In this document: positions 32,630 to 45,460 of the stretch, one piece after another
How the letters are laid out: every line of letters begins with the position of its first letter
Position numbering within the stretch: position 1 is the first letter of the stretch
NCBI GenBank assembly: GCA_013423325.1
Contig: BLJB01000075.1
Span: 98,797 to 162,796 of the forward strand
DNA from: Usnea hakonensis
Lineage: Eukaryota > Ascomycota > Lecanoromycetes > Lecanorales > Parmeliaceae
DNA: 64,000 nt
Direction of reading: 5' to 3'
Notes under the pieces: model-generated
Told to the model about the DNA's origin: nothing
The model's input: only the letters and a program-made list of their open reading frames with translations
The model's database searches: none
Position numbers and translations under genes: made by a program

Positions 32630-35590
32630 TCGGTGTGCCACAAGCTCGAACCACCTGTTTGCAGGAAAAGCTTTTGACGACGCCCACGTTTTCTACCACA
32701 CCTTATGCATCTCTCATGCATATGCAGGACGAAGGTACATGATTTCTAAGCCGGAAATTGAGGAGAGAAGGGGGTAGAAGGGGGTCGAAGGGGGCTTCAT
32801 TCAGCTTTGAGCAAACTTTCGCAAAAAAAAACACCCATCCTTTTTTTGGTGGCTGCTGTCAGGATTGCATCTGACGTTTCGTTTGCGTTTCGTCAGCCTT
32901 ACTATAATCTGCAAACTTGCGGCCACGTGGCGTCACCAAAGATTACTCTTTGCATCCTGCGGCGCTTAGGTACCTATGATAACGCAATCACCTGGAGATC
33001 ATCGCCCGATAGTAATACCGGCAGGACGACCAGAGGCGGGCCTGTAGCCTGTAGGAACAGCTTCCTCGGTTGGAACTCTGACCTGGTTTGCAGTTTGCAG
33101 ATCATCAGGATCGCTTGTTGTTTTTGTAATCTTGGACCCCGGTGGGAAGGCAGGGCGGTTAGGGGAAATCAATGTAACATATGGCAGTCGCTGCTCGGAC
33201 AGGAACCAAGAGAAGCACTGGTGATTTGAGTAGTGCCGAAGTATGACATGGGCTGGGTACATGGCTACATGCAGGGTGATGCAGCCAGACGCTGGCTTGC
33301 GGACAAAAGAGAAAGAGCGTTACGCGTAAAGCATGGGGTTAAGCAAGCGAGGCGCGCTCCACGCCAAAAAGTCAGAAACCTGTTTCCGTGGAACGAGTGA
33401 CGTGCATTTGTGGAATTGCAGGGTTTCGCCGAGCTTTGGCGTTCGTTAGTGCTCAAGGATTTCAGGAGAATGAGATGTCAGACGGTGAGATGCGGCAAAG
33501 TGAAAGGGTTGACCGGTTTGATGCTCCTGCATCTGAAATTCTCTGAACAGAGCTGGAACTTGGCTCAAACGCCGACGAGCTGAGCTAATCAGTCTGAGCG
33601 AACGGGCTTGGGCGTGTAGTAAGCTGTATGAGAGGAGCAAAACTCAATGTCAGCAGTGAAGGAGAAGGGCGGACGTTTGAGTTGGGAGATTCAAGGCGCA
33701 GCGAGTCGAATTGATTGTTAAGCAGAGTAGAACTAGAAGATGGAATTGAGCAAGTCCATGACAGACTCGGAAAGGTGTGCCTTAGTTTATATCATTCGAT
33801 TATGGCTTTGTTTTTGCCTCAATCATCGTTACATCGGTGAACGTTGAGGGTCGAAGTTTCAAAAAATACGAGAGCAAAAAGAAGACCAGGAAGATTATCA
33901 GATGGTATTCAAATATTACCAAATAAGGTATAAATCATGTTCGTATTAAAGTATTAAAAAAGGCCTCCCTGGAACTCCGCGGCGGAGCGCCAAAGTTACC
34001 CCCAAAACTAAGGAAGGTTTTGGCTAGAAGTATGAAATTAAGCTACCTTACCTTGAGCATCCTTACAAGTAGGACGTCTTAAGTATTATTACTGAGCTAA
34101 TAACAGGCTGACGCTTTTCTCAATACCACTACTCCTCTACCCACGTACAACATAACATCATTCCATATTTCCTTACTCTGTTGATTATGCGATGCGAATC
34201 AACCCGAACAATCTCCAACGTCCAAATGTCGGGAAGGATCAGCATCTTAGCGCAGCTGACACCACGTGGGAGCTGACCACCCTCTTCCGTCATCCCAACC
34301 TTTGACTCCTTTGTGGCTGTACCACACTACTCGCCCATCCCTCTCCTGCATACCGAAAAAGGGTAAAAATGAGAATCCAAACATGACCAAAAAAAGAATC
34401 GGGAAAGGAGGGAAAAAAAAGGGTTGGGAAGGTACGTACTGACATCCCGGCAGTTGGGTCCTGGTGGTGGCCAATAAGCTTCTGGGTACCTTAGCTCTCG
34501 TCCTTTCGCTGAAGCTCGGTGAGCACGTCAAATCAAATACGGGGGAGCACTAGGTTGTGACCTCTCACCATGCCATGCAGGCAGGCAGACATGGTAGGCT
34601 GCAGCAGCCACTCATGCAGCATGCTACTCGTGCGCACGCGGGGTTGCAGAAACCTGCAGATACCTGCAGCCAATCGCTTTGATCCAACGTCTTGAAAGGA
34701 GTCGCGCGGAAATTACCGCTGTAACATCCAATGGGCAATAATCCATGCTACCAAGCTTGGTGGTTGGCGCCTGTTCCCAATCCGGATTGGCACTCCCTGA
34801 GCATGTGTGTCTTACTACTCCTTAGTTGCAGAAAATAGGTCCTTCCGGATCCTTGCTCAATGTTATCATAAAGGATGCCACCCTTGGGCTAAGCCTATTT
34901 GGGCCGAATTCTTTCCATCAATTGCTTCAAACCACGCTCACTTCTCTGCCATATGTGAGCTGGACGTATGGGAAGACGGAAGGCCCGAGCCCGGGCGTTT
35001 CCAAGGCCAGAATTCGCTCATCTTGCACCCTTTTAGCCCTCCCTCATTGGCCGAGGATGTATTGAATTCCCACTAGAATGGAGTTTGGGCTGTATCGAAA
35101 GCTATAGATACTCTCGATGGCCCCTCCCATCCTTGTGGCTACTAGCATTTCTGCTACCAGTCTCAGTAGCTCAGTAAGGTAAAGAGGCGCTCATGAGCAT
35201 ACAAGGCCCTGCAGGCAATCAACAAGACCCAACGATCGACTTGATCATTAATTGGTAGACTTCATCTCTTATCCAATCAATTCTAAACACCTTGCTGGTA
35301 ACTGACCAGGGACGACTACCTACTTGATGCGGCTAAATTCGCTGAGTCGCGCTTTTCCCACGACAATTGCGGCAAGTGACTGCGTTGAAGTGGTCTGTGG
35401 AGATCCTTCCTCGTGACCTGCTACTCGTAGGAGGCTGTTTGGTTTCAGGAAAATATAATTCTTACCAGACACTGCGGTGACCGTCCCCACAGCCTTGAAG
35501 CGCAGCTCTGGAAATACGACCCTAGATCCTGCATGCAAATCAAAGATCCTGGAAGAAGTGAACCTGGGTCCTTCGCAAGCGCGGCACCTT

Positions 35591-35596
35591 TATATA
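35591..35596 (+). promoter_or_regulatory. TATA box upstream of the 35649 gene
   Basis: TATATA, 53 bases before the first ATG (35649) and 134 before the second in-frame ATG (35730). The short distance leaves room for only a short leader at the first ATG. Confidence 0.4.
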
Positions 35597-35648
35597 GTGA
35601 GCAAACCTATTTGCTTAAAGGTGCTCTGAGAGGCTGTTCCCTGAGGGC

Positions 35649-36612
35649 ATGACCGCCAGCCTTTCAACATTTACACCGGAATTTGATACATCTCTCAGCA
35701 TCCTTATCTTTACGCCTGCGTCTTACGCCATGTCCTCTGGTAGACAGGAATATGCTTACCGGTTGAACGAATCCGGAGTACATGACCCAAGATCGAATAG
35801 CTACCGCACTGGCTCATACAGCCAAGGTAGCAGTCACGGAAATAGAAACCCAGGCCCATTTCCAACACCAAACGACAGCACATCAAGACGCCGTGGTATG
35901 AACATTGAAGAAATCTTGAACCCCTCGGACGAGGATACGAGACCGTACCAACAGCCACAGATTTCCAGGTCCTACGAGGCTGAAACAATTGTATCCAGGA
36001 ACCCTGGATCTCTCCAGGGTAACCGAGTCCCTGGTTCTGGCCCTCGCTCTCACGGAGCCAACGCATCTATCAGGTCTCGGGGAAGCTCTCGTCCTCGACC
36101 AAGAAGCAGAGGCTCAGGATCCCCAGAAGCCCCGTCTCGGACTCGCGCATTTCGACCAGACTATACCTGTGAAGAGGAGCATTTTATCTGGTATCTTCGT
36201 AACGACGTACGTCTCTGCTGGGCAGCTTTGTTTTTGAGCCTTGAGACACTGTCTAGGGTTTCTTTTCCAGACTGCTTCGAAAACATTCCCTTGAAGAGAC
36301 AGAGCTAATTCCGAAATGCGTATCCAGTGTGAATATTCGTGGAACGCTATCGCCGACGCTTTCAATGCTCGCTTCTCTCAGGACGGAGAAGGGCGACGCG
36401 AGATTCCTGGACTCCAATGCAAATACTATCGAATCTTAGAGGCCTATGGCTTATCGACTGTCAGAGCGATGCGAAGGACTCAGAACGGACTGCAAAGGTA
36501 TGGAATGAGGGCCATCACTGGATACACGAGAGAGACATGGACTTGGCTTGATGGCCGACACCTAGCCAGTACTACTTATGGCCATATGCTTGCGGACGGA
36601 AGGCGTGCTTAA
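35649..36612 (+). CDS. Low-complexity protein with C-terminal helical domain, unknown function
   Basis: Two exons, 35649-36206 and 36328-36612, in phase 0; 280 residues (253 if translation begins at ATG 35730, MSSGRQEYAY). Residues 30-175 are Ser/Arg/Gly-rich and disordered, with SIRSRGSSRPRPRSRGSGS. The C-terminal part joins across the 121-bp intron as EEEHFIWYLRND + CEYSWNAIADAFNARF, then GLQCKYYRILEAYG. This is a helix-turn-helix-like module recurrent in ascomycete proteins, in which W, F and CK-Y-R positions are conserved. By pattern it resembles SANT/Myb-like DNA-binding regions, but I would not claim DNA binding. Start choice is uncertain. Confidence 0.7.
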
Positions 36613-37026
36613 TGTAAGCTGCGCGGTCATCGTTGCAGTCGTTAATGTCCGGACTGACATTCCAGCTAGGTCTTCAGAGGTAGATGTTAGAGGGGAAGGA
36701 CGCATAGCAACGTTCTGCTCCCCGGGACAGTGAAATGGAAAGCGTTTATCCTCGAAGTTGCATTCGTTTACATATTTGGCATCTTGGTTTCTGAATCTCT
36801 CTTCACAAAAAGACGGTAATTGTTTATGGGTAGGGATGCAGTGGTCAATGAAATACCTAGCTATGAGGAAACTGCTGTTTTGTGTTGACGTACCTTTCGG
36901 CATAAAGGCTTGGGTTAGTAGATGCTTTCCTAATCAACATCTGTGATTACTGCATACTGTCATCGCCAGTCTCATACAAGGCTGGCCCAAGGTTTGAGCG
37001 ATGAGTAATTGTGAACGCCATGCCCA
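36613..37026. other. Convergent 3' region before IWR1
   Basis: Lies between the ends of two convergent genes. A minus-strand frame (36562-36903) overlaps but has no family match. Nothing else is seen. Confidence 0.45.
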
Positions 37027-38472
37027 CTATTCTTTATCGGACCAACCAAACTCTTCATCGTCGGATGCAGCATGTCGGTAGTTGTAGGCACCTCTCCCAA
37101 ACTCATCGTCAGAACTGACTTCGTCTTCGGGGTAGTCATTCCCATAGTGGTCTTCCGCTGTTGCTCACGTCAGTAAACCTCAGTCTTACAGCCGTCGATC
37201 CACAAACCATTTTCATCTTCCTCTTCGCTATTCCCTTCCAGGTCGCTTTCTTGATCTTCTGCAAAAGCCTCCCATAGCGCCTCTTCTTCTTTGTCTTCAA
37301 TGACCAGAATACCAATGTTGCCATGATCTGTACTATGTAGGGGATCATGGTATGACTCAGCAGGCTCTGGTACCTCGAAGGGTTGTGCACTGGATCGAAC
37401 GTATGTATCTAGTACGTAATCGCCATCGTCGTCAATTTCAACAATACTTGGGACTACATCTTTCTCAGTACCCTCGTCGGCCATTTCCTCGGTCCTAGTC
37501 TGACGAGGCTTTGGAGACTTGGGCTTGACCTTGAGTTTTCTACCACCACTGGGTCCTTTTGCATCTTCTTCGCTGGCATGAATCTCCGCGAGAGCGACCT
37601 CTTGTAGCTGTTCAGCAAGTCGGATAGATTCATAGTTCCATAAATTAGACGGCTCGTCTACGTTTTCTGCTCCTCGTATCAGATTTTCATTCGTTTCATT
37701 CGACTTTCGCCGATTGGCCCAATTTTCTATCCTCCACTTGCGTTCCACAGTGGTGGCGTTTGGCCTTTTACGAGGCTTCTCAAACTGCGACGTATTGTTT
37801 TCTTCAACATTGTCGAGGTGCTTTGGGTCACCGTTGCTAGGTTTCGAGACGTTGCCTGATCCCTTTGCTTTGCGGGTGATTTCTGTTCGCTCTGCGAAAA
37901 CAGCCAAACCCTTCCCTCGAATCTTTCTATGCTGCTGTGCGGTACTCTTTGAGACCATATTGGGCGAATATAAGGGCGAAGGGCTCTTAATCAGATGGAA
38001 TTTCCGTGTCTTTAGCGCGGGCCTCAAGATATCGGGAGTTTTCTGGCCAGATTGACGGGTCTGCTTGGGCTCGAAGGGCTGTTGGTATTTTTCCATCATA
38101 GCCCGCGGATCAGCACTGGCATTTGTACTCACTGAGAGCCCCGAATAGGTATTCTTTTGCCCATTGAGACCTTCACCTGGTAGAACAATCCTCGGCGAGG
38201 GTATTTTGGGAGAATGGAATGCATTCGGATTTATATAAGCCTCTTTGATTGAGTTGGAAGAGACGGGAGGTAATGTAAATTTTGGACTGTCGTCGTCTAT
38301 CAACTTCCAGAAGCTACTGGGTCTCTGCTTCTTCGGTTGTATAACTAGACAAGCATGTGAGCCAACCAGACGCCTGGGACCTTCGTGGAAGTTGGCACTC
38401 ACATAAGGCCTCAACTGGTTCTTCGTCCCGACGTCTTTTGACGGTAATGCGTTCAGGGGGGAGGAACGCCAT
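37027..38472 (-). CDS. IWR1: Iwr1-family RNA polymerase II nuclear-import adaptor
   Basis: Iwr1 binds assembled Pol II in the cytoplasm and directs its nuclear import. Three exons, 38403-38472, 37208-38344 and 37027-37157, in phase; 445 residues. The short N-terminal exon reads MAFLPPERITVKRRRDEEPV, the typical beginning with a basic bipartite nuclear signal. The middle is long and variable. The diagnostic C-terminal domain starts at DYVLDTYVR (about 330) and continues GILVIEDKEEEALWEAFAED, then SDLEGNSEEEDENAEDHYGN, DYPEDEVSSDDEFGRGAYNY and a short acidic tail. The acidic Iwr1 block spans the second intron, which confirms that splice. Length is at the long end for the family. Confidence 0.9.
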
Positions 38473-38658
38473 TGCAGTCAACATAAAAAGATTAACGAGT
38501 TTGAGGTGTCAAGCATGTTACAGAAGAATGCTGTAATTTATAGTATCGGCCTACTCTAGTGCAATCCGTATTTTACAAGATCTGTGTTAGTCTACTAGAC
38601 TTTCGAAGTTTTAGCAAACTGCTTTATCTTGTCTGATACCTCTCGCTGTTCATGGCTA

Positions 38659-40905
38659 TTAGTTTTGACCATAAGCTTGCTGATACCAACGACCATCGCT
38701 AAGCGACGGGTGCTTATATGGTAAGCCTTTCAAGGCTGAAGGTGTACCATTCTCATCGTGACGCCCGTATATCTGAACTTCTCCTTGTTGCATACCTGAA
38801 TACGCTGGGTGATCTCTCAGATCCGGCACGGGACCTCTGGCTGCTCCCAGCTCCGCAAAGTACTCTCTCCTTGTATCTATATCATTGCTCATTCTGTTGC
38901 CGAGCTGCCCATCGACCGGATTAGAGCAATGGTTTTTGTCGCTGTTTCCACTTTGACGAGCGCTGGTTGATGAACGACTGGCACCGCTTCGATGTTGTTG
39001 ACGTTGCTCACTTCGATCCAAAGCACCTTGTGCACTTTCAGACCGTCGATGCGAAGCGGCTTGCTGTCGACGTTCGCTTTCAGGTCCAGTGGGGCTCCGT
39101 TCTGCAACGACCAGCTGACATTTGCAACTATGCTCCTCGATACCCTTCTCCAAAACCTCGAGCTTTCCGTCAATCCTTTCAAAGAGCTCCTCAACTCTGT
39201 CACGATTTTCCCCAACATGCTTGAAGTCCTCTCTCAGACTACAGATGTCTTTCTTCACATCAATGAAATCGAGTTTCAGATTGCGGAACCCTTTGCTCAC
39301 TGTATCCTCCAGGCTCTCTAGTCGTCTAATCGCCTGATCCATAATTCTGTCATGCTTATCAGTGATCAGCCTAGACAATGAGCCAGCACTGCTTTCAATG
39401 TGATGGTGCAGTGTCAGCTCTAATCGAGCCATGGCACCTGACATTGACCCGGGGCGCTCGTAGTCATGTTGAGTGTGGGGTGGGGACGGGACACAGTTAC
39501 TGTTTTGGTGATGGGGCCACCTAGGGGGTAACACAGCCGACAAAGGTGCATTGGTAGTTGTGAAAGAGTTGCCGGAGACCCAGGAGTCAGCAGATGGAAA
39601 AGGGTAGAGATATTCTGAGGAGCGAATTGTGTTGGGCTCTGCATTTTTGCGTGTATTGAGATTTGGATCCGAGTGAAAGCCAGTGTAGTTGCTTTGGCTG
39701 TCATAATCTATGAACTCTTTGGCCATAACTGGTTTTCCACGGTGATCGGATGGGCCTTTTCTACCTGTCTCGTTACTCGGAAGGGGCCGATCCGGCATAG
39801 GGCTAAAGGGCGGAAGTGAGTAGCCCTGGTCATGGTCAGCAATGTATCTGTCCTCGAATCAACAACTACTGACAACAGCAGGATCATTCTCCCAAACTCC
39901 GCCATAGTTGCTTGGAGAGTACATCACAGGTGGCAGAAGATCTCCAGTATTCGGACCCTGAGTCATGCTTGAATGCGATAGAACTCCCATCGAGCCCGAA
40001 GAAAATTGTCCATTATTGCCCGGGTAAGATTCTGCATTTTCTATAACACCACTAAAGCTCTCGACCCGCTGCATTCCATTTGCCTCTACCAATCCGACTT
40101 CACCCACGTTGCCGTATCTTCCAAGCCTTGGAGGATGGAGCGTTCCAGGCAAGAGAATATGGTCGTCTGGTTTCATTGTGTCTTTGTTTCGATTCTGTGA
40201 ATCTTCGTTCGCTTGCCTGTTGGAAGCGACAGGAGTCTCTGTAATCGTTGGCGTTGGTAGGTCATTTTCCTTCAAGTAACGTCGCGTAGGCACAGATTGA
40301 GCATGCAGCACTGGGCTAGCCGTTCTTTCTAATGAGTCAGATGATGGGCAGAATAGACTAGGCGCTGACGCTGAAGGAGCAGAGGCTGGAGACGTATCTG
40401 GCTTGTTCTCGGATGGCGGATACAGCCCTAAGACTTCTGCTGCCTTTTCAGATGAGAGCCGAACAGCGAGAGACGATTGGTCTATTGGCATCGGTTCGAC
40501 CGCCGGACTATCGTCTTTTGCCTTTGAAAAGGAGTATTTCTTGCGTAATTGAGAGACACTGAGCTTCCTGCTTGCAAAGAGGGGCATTGGTGCGACTGGG
40601 TCTGTGACCGCTCGCTTCTGCTGGCCCTGTAATTTTGGTGCTGGATTTACCAAAGGTATAGCAGGTTGTATGCATGTCGTAGCCCCCAAGGGTTTTTTGT
40701 GAGGAGAAGAGTCTACTGGTGGTGGTGGCATCGGCTTATGCTCATACTTGTCCCTGTTGGTAGCAAATCCAGCACTCTTTTGCTCATCGCTCGAGGATGG
40801 CTGCTGCTCCTTTTTCGTTTGGGCCCATGAATTAGGACCTGGTACCAGAGGTTTTCTTGCTGGAACATCAAGTAGCATCGCTCTAGAGTTGTCCTGATTG
40901 GCCAT
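38659..40905 (-). CDS. Low-complexity protein with a central coiled coil, unknown function
   Basis: Two exons, 39874-40905 and 38659-39825, joined in phase 0 (GTCAGT..ACCAG) so that WENDPAV continues GYSLPPFSPMPDRPL; 732 residues. The N-terminal 340 residues are Ser/Pro-rich with short conserved-looking blocks (LDVPARKPLVPGPNSWAQTK; KLSVSQLRKKYSFSK). A coiled coil lies near residues 480-570 (RRLESLEDTVSKGFRNLKL, DRVEELFERIDGKLEVLEKG). The C-terminus is Gln/Ser/Arg-rich. No enzymatic motif or membrane segment is seen, and no known family is recognised. A perfect 17-bp palindrome lies about 260 bases upstream of the start. Confidence 0.75.
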
Positions 40906-42967
40906 TGCACAATATGTTAGGCCAACGCGTAAACATAGACACTAGCGTGAAGAAGCCAAAGACCTAAAGTGAATGGATCACCAAAACAAGGGAAAGAAGT
41001 TCGCTCTCTCGCAATGCTATGCTAGGAAGGAGGCAAAAGAAGACAGCGACTAAAGCCTCTTGAATATCAGCGTGGTAGAAGAGTGGTACTCATGAAACCA
41101 TTTTTGAGAAATGAGAGGTCTATGAGGTAGGATGCGAATTTTTTGTTGTTTATGTTTTCATCACCGCGACGCGGTGACCCCAGCGATACAACACAATCAA
41201 CCTCTAGCCCTACCTAAGTCTGCATTTGCGTAATTCCTATCATTGCTCTTTGTGTGCTTTATTTCTGTGATTTCGCAAGGTCTTGACAATGATCAAGGCG
41301 GGCCTCGAGATCTCCCAATCATTCCACTTCAGCGACACTATCGTTGTCAAGGATTGAAGGTTCGACGAGATTTCTTGGTAAATAGGAAGTAGATCCAAAT
41401 TATGAAGCTCTGCCTATGTTCCGCGAAGAAATATTTTACTCGCTGAATTCAACAGAGGTCTCGTTATCTGGAAAACTGCTGCTCTGCGTTATTATGACCG
41501 GTTTTTTGCGAATGAAGTAGACGTGGCTCTTCGTCCCATTTGAAAGTTTCAGAGGAAGCCAACCCTCCTTTCACAACTCTTTAGAAGACAGTGAGGATGG
41601 TTCTCGGAGGGGGCATAGGTCGGAATTCTTTTGCTCTTGGGATCCCAAAGTGCTATGCCAGGACAGCGATCTAGAATTTACGCACGGTTCCAGTAAAGCT
41701 CTGCTTGAAGGCGCCTGGCACATAAGACCGGAAGTGCTGCGGGTAAATCAAAGTTGGGGGGCCTCCTTCCTGGACTCTAAGGACATTATACTCTTCACTT
41801 GAGATATTTATCCCTGGAAAAAGGAGGCCAACAAGCGCATTAGCTTGTGCCCAGCACTCCGCAAATAGAATTGCTTACCTGTCTCAGTGTGGCGGTCATA
41901 AGCTCTGTGCTTTCAAAGTCTAGCGCAGATATAAAGTCGCCTCACGGACGAGATTGCAACCGTTACTTTCTACTACTCTTTCCTCTGCATTCTTCATTTC
42001 GTGAGGCTCCTATGGATATGTTAAAGAACTTGGAATGAGAACTAAAGGGAGAACATAGTGGATTTGGGTCGGCATACATCTTCAAGGATGAGGAATGAGT
42101 CCTGCGACCAGTTCTAGTGAAAGAATGCCTTGGTCCCGCAACATATTCTCGATCCAACAAGCAACCTCAACAGGGCAAACAGCTCCAATACCATGAACTA
42201 GGCTCACTATGAAGGAATCTAGCTCCGAAAGACCGCTGTGCGATAGCCTGGAGCATTGTGGTCACCAGTCGATTGACCGATGGGCCTGTGACAACAGGAA
42301 AACAGACGAGGACATAAGCTCCTAACACTACATGGAGACCGATTGAGTATTGCGGCTTCCTTTCTGCGAAAATGTGACCCTAGGAGATTGGAAGTCAAAT
42401 TTTCTATTTGCTATATTTGCGAATTCGTCGCCGTCCCAAAAAGTCGACAGTGTACATTGGTGACCAGCATGCCAGGCTTCTATACATTTGGAGAAGAGTT
42501 CCTGGTATTTTATCAGACGAAAATTGAAACCAGTTTTGAATACAAGATACGAAACTTACTTTACGAGTACATGCTAGTGCACTGCCTCATGTACGAGTAC
42601 TTACAGTACCTAACCAGCAGTTCTCGGCAACCTTTTATATTCGATATTCAGGATTATTGCAACGTTTTGGACATTATCATACTTTCCTTATTCATTGCGA
42701 ATCTTGTCACTTTGTCATGCTGCTTCACTTCCATAATTGTCAGCTTTGAAAAAAGAGAATAACGATGTGTCGAACAATCTTCATTCCACTTCTGCCCTTA
42801 GTACACTACATAGCCAGTCCTTTCACTTCTTATTGTCCCTATCTCTCTCCTTGGCTCGCTTGAATACAGGTTCTAGTCCTACAATATGTTTAAAGGTCGT
42901 GGCTTCCACCTGGATGATATTGACGTAATTGATCAAGCAATTAGCACATATCGAACCTTACGATAAC
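40906..42967. other. 2-kb intergenic region between divergent genes
   Basis: Separates the coiled-coil gene (-) from the DNA polymerase X gene (+). Frames present, for example 42343-42762, begin with non-ATG codons and lack family matches. A palindrome at 41161-41177 is listed separately. Repeated GTACGAGTAC-type words occur at about 42555-42605. No gene is supported. Confidence 0.45.
41161..41177. promoter_or_regulatory. Perfect palindrome, possible regulator-binding site
   Basis: TCACCGCG, one central A, CGCGGTGA: an exact 8-bp inverted repeat, GC-rich against an AT-richer background. It contains ACGCG and its complement, the core of MCB-type cell-cycle elements. Function is inference. Confidence 0.45.
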
Positions 42968-45303
42968 ATGGATGATAATCAGTCCGCCTTTGTCTCCATT
43001 GACCAGGAGAAGCATCACAGAGCGCTCAAGCTTGATTTCAGGGGATTGCCTCCTATCTACGTGCTTGCAGCACATCTTTCGATGAATGAGCAGCATGAAG
43101 CTGAAGATGCCTTAAGCAATGGTGGTGCAAGCCTAACATACGATATCAATGAGGCTCTCATTGTACTAGGAAACGTCTCCCAACCAAGACGAGCAAAGTC
43201 TGAGCTGCAATGGAAAGGTCTTCGTCTCGAAGACATCGAGAGTGAACCCAAAGTAACGCCATCTAGCTCTCCAGTAGCCCGAAAAGACGAACGTCCCGCA
43301 AAAAAACGAAGAAAGGGCGGGGATACGAGTGATGAATTCCCGCGACCAAAAGTGGACGTAGTAATCGACGACTCTTCCACCGCTTCTGAAAAGGAGGATG
43401 AAGCAACTTCGAACACCGAGCCAGTTTCACAGCTCTCGCTTTCTCAAGTGTCCACATCGTCTGATCTGTCCTCATCGAGCTCCACGACAGGAAAGGATAC
43501 CCGTCCGCCACTGATGCTGCCAGAAGATTTTACCGACAGAGTCAGGGTGGTCAAGCTTGATTGGCTCAATGACTCCCTCAGTGCAGGGAAGGTACTTTTG
43601 TTGAAGCCCTACGTTGTATATACTGGGAGGCTTCTAGAAGAGCCTGCCCGGGTTCGCTCATCGACTATAAGACTGGATGAAACGAGACTTCTTTCTGCCA
43701 ATCAGCCTACTCACAGCAGGAGAAATGATCCCCGTGGAATCATTGAACGCGCGAATGCAGACCCAAAACCATCGGTCAACCGGTACGTAAAGCGGGATCG
43801 CATCAAAGACGCCGCGAACAAAGACTTTGCAGGCAAAAGCTTTTCCTCTTCTACTCAGGCTGCCGGTCGAGAATTCAGTAGCCAGCACGGCACAAGACCT
43901 ACTCATCTTTTGCACCAGACGACATCGGAACACGATGAAGTCGACAGCAGCGTTCTCCCACCGATGCCGGATTGGGTTCGCGAGAACAAAATATACGCCT
44001 GTGAGCGAGCTACGCCACTTACATCCCCGAACGAGGCGTTCATATGCCAGTTGAAAAAAATCAAGCGAGCGCGCGAATTTTTGCTGGATGAAATTGGCGT
44101 TCGAGCTTATTCCAGCAGCATCGCATCACTCGCGGCATATCCGTATGCCATTCAAAGCACTCGGGAGATTCTCGCCCTGCCCAGTTGCGATCAAAAAATT
44201 GCCCATCTCTTCCACGAATACCAAATGAACAACGGCAAACTCGAAGCAGTCGACGATCTCGAAGCCGACCCGGCTCTCAAAGTGATTGGCGAGTTTTACG
44301 AGATTTGGGGTGTCGGCGCCAAAACAGCTCGAGAATTCTACTACGACAAGGGCTGGCGAGACCTCGACGACGTTTTAGAGTACGGGTGGAAATCCCTGTC
44401 TCGTGTGCAGCAGATTGGCCTCAAATATTACGACGAGTTCATGCTCAAGATCCCCCGCGCAGAGGTGGAATCGATTGCGGCAACCATCACCGAACATGCC
44501 TGCCAAGTCACAGACAGAGCGATCGAATCTTGTATCGTTGGTGGCTATCGGCGCGGAAAGTCTGAATGGTAAACAATCTCCCAAGCTTAAATTTTTCAAA
44601 CAATCCATACCTAGAAAATGTAAGTGGCAAGCCAAGTCGCGGGAGTACATAAGACTTCTGCAACTGCCTTGTCACCCAAACTTCAAACACCTCTCAGAGA
44701 ACTCCACTAATCATATACTCTCGCAGCGGAGACGTAGACCTGATCCTCTCCCACCAATCCGAAGCCATGACCCACAACCTCGTCGACAAAGTGGTCAAAT
44801 CCCTCGAAAAATCGGGCTGGATCACCCACACCCTTACCCTGAACCTCACCACCAGCAAACGCAACCAGGAACCTCTCCCCATCAGCGCCGCCAGCCTGGG
44901 CGGTCACGGCTTCGACACTCTGGACAAGGCGCTCGTCGTATGGCAGGATCCCAACTGGCCCAGCAGGACCGCCGATCTGGAAGCCGATCCTAAGGCTAAG
45001 AACCCTAATCTGCACCGCCGGGTCGACATCATCATCAGTCCGTGGCGGACTGTGGGCTGCGCCGTGGCGGGATGGACGTCCGGAACGACGTTCCAGAGGG
45101 ATCTGAGACGGTACGGAAAGCGCATCAAGGGTTGGAAGTTTGACAGTAGTGGAGTACGTCAGAGAGGTACGGGAACCTGGGTGGACTTGGAGGGATGGAG
45201 AGATCCGAGGACGAGGTGTCGGGACTGGAAGGAAGCAGAGAGGAAGGTTTTCGAGGGGATGGGATTGGTCTATCGAGAGCCTTGGGATAGATGTACAGGA
45301 TAA
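42968..45303 (+). CDS. POL4: Family X DNA polymerase (Pol4 / Pol lambda type)
   Basis: Gap-filling polymerase of non-homologous end joining and base-excision repair. Two exons, 42968-44568 and 44727-45303, joined in phase 2; 725 residues. The N-terminal region (about 1-210) fits a BRCT domain with a Ser-rich nuclear linker (KKRRKGG); VKLDWLNDSLSAGKVL is a BRCT C-terminal helix. The 8-kDa region is near 360-440, with helix-hairpin-helix IWGVGAKTAREFYYDKGW at about 445-462. The palm nucleotide-binding motif is GGYRRGKSECGDVDLIL (about 525-541), with the two catalytic aspartates at 536 and 538 immediately after the splice junction. The third acidic site is RVDIIIS near 632. The TSGT..F..DLRRYGK thumb entry follows. 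The in-frame TTG at 42929 is not used. Convergent with the DNA ligase I gene. Confidence 0.93.
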
Positions 45304-45460
45304 AGGCTCGTGCCGAGATAGTAGGTGCAAGGGTACTTGGATAAGAGGAAGCTTTCTTGGCTGACTGAAGCACAAGTGCGTGCAATGATCAACATGTACG
45401 AGTACATAGCAAGAACAGCAATGAGCAGGCCCTGTCTCCTCCACCATCATGTATTCGGAA

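Larger units (their letters stand above)
30890..35648. other. Gene-poor 4.8-kb region
   Basis: No reading frame here has convincing protein composition; the longest, such as 32807-33229, do not match any family and have no plausible exon partners. The region holds homopolymer C-tracts, A/T-runs, a MITE-like relic, and a TGCAG-rich patch, listed separately. I looked for tRNA A/B boxes and saw none. A non-coding RNA or very diverged gene cannot be excluded. Confidence 0.5.

Noticed and set aside
32640..32665. Minus-strand GGTTCGAGCTT-like word resembling a tRNA B box
   Set aside because: No matching A box, acceptor stem or anticodon arm could be drawn.
42343..42762. 139-codon plus-strand frame
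   Set aside because: Non-ATG start, no family match, Cys/Ile/Leu-rich composition typical of AT-rich non-coding DNA.
41000..42900. Hidden gene in the 2-kb gap upstream of POL4
   Set aside because: No frame with recognisable motifs, no plausible splice chain on either strand.
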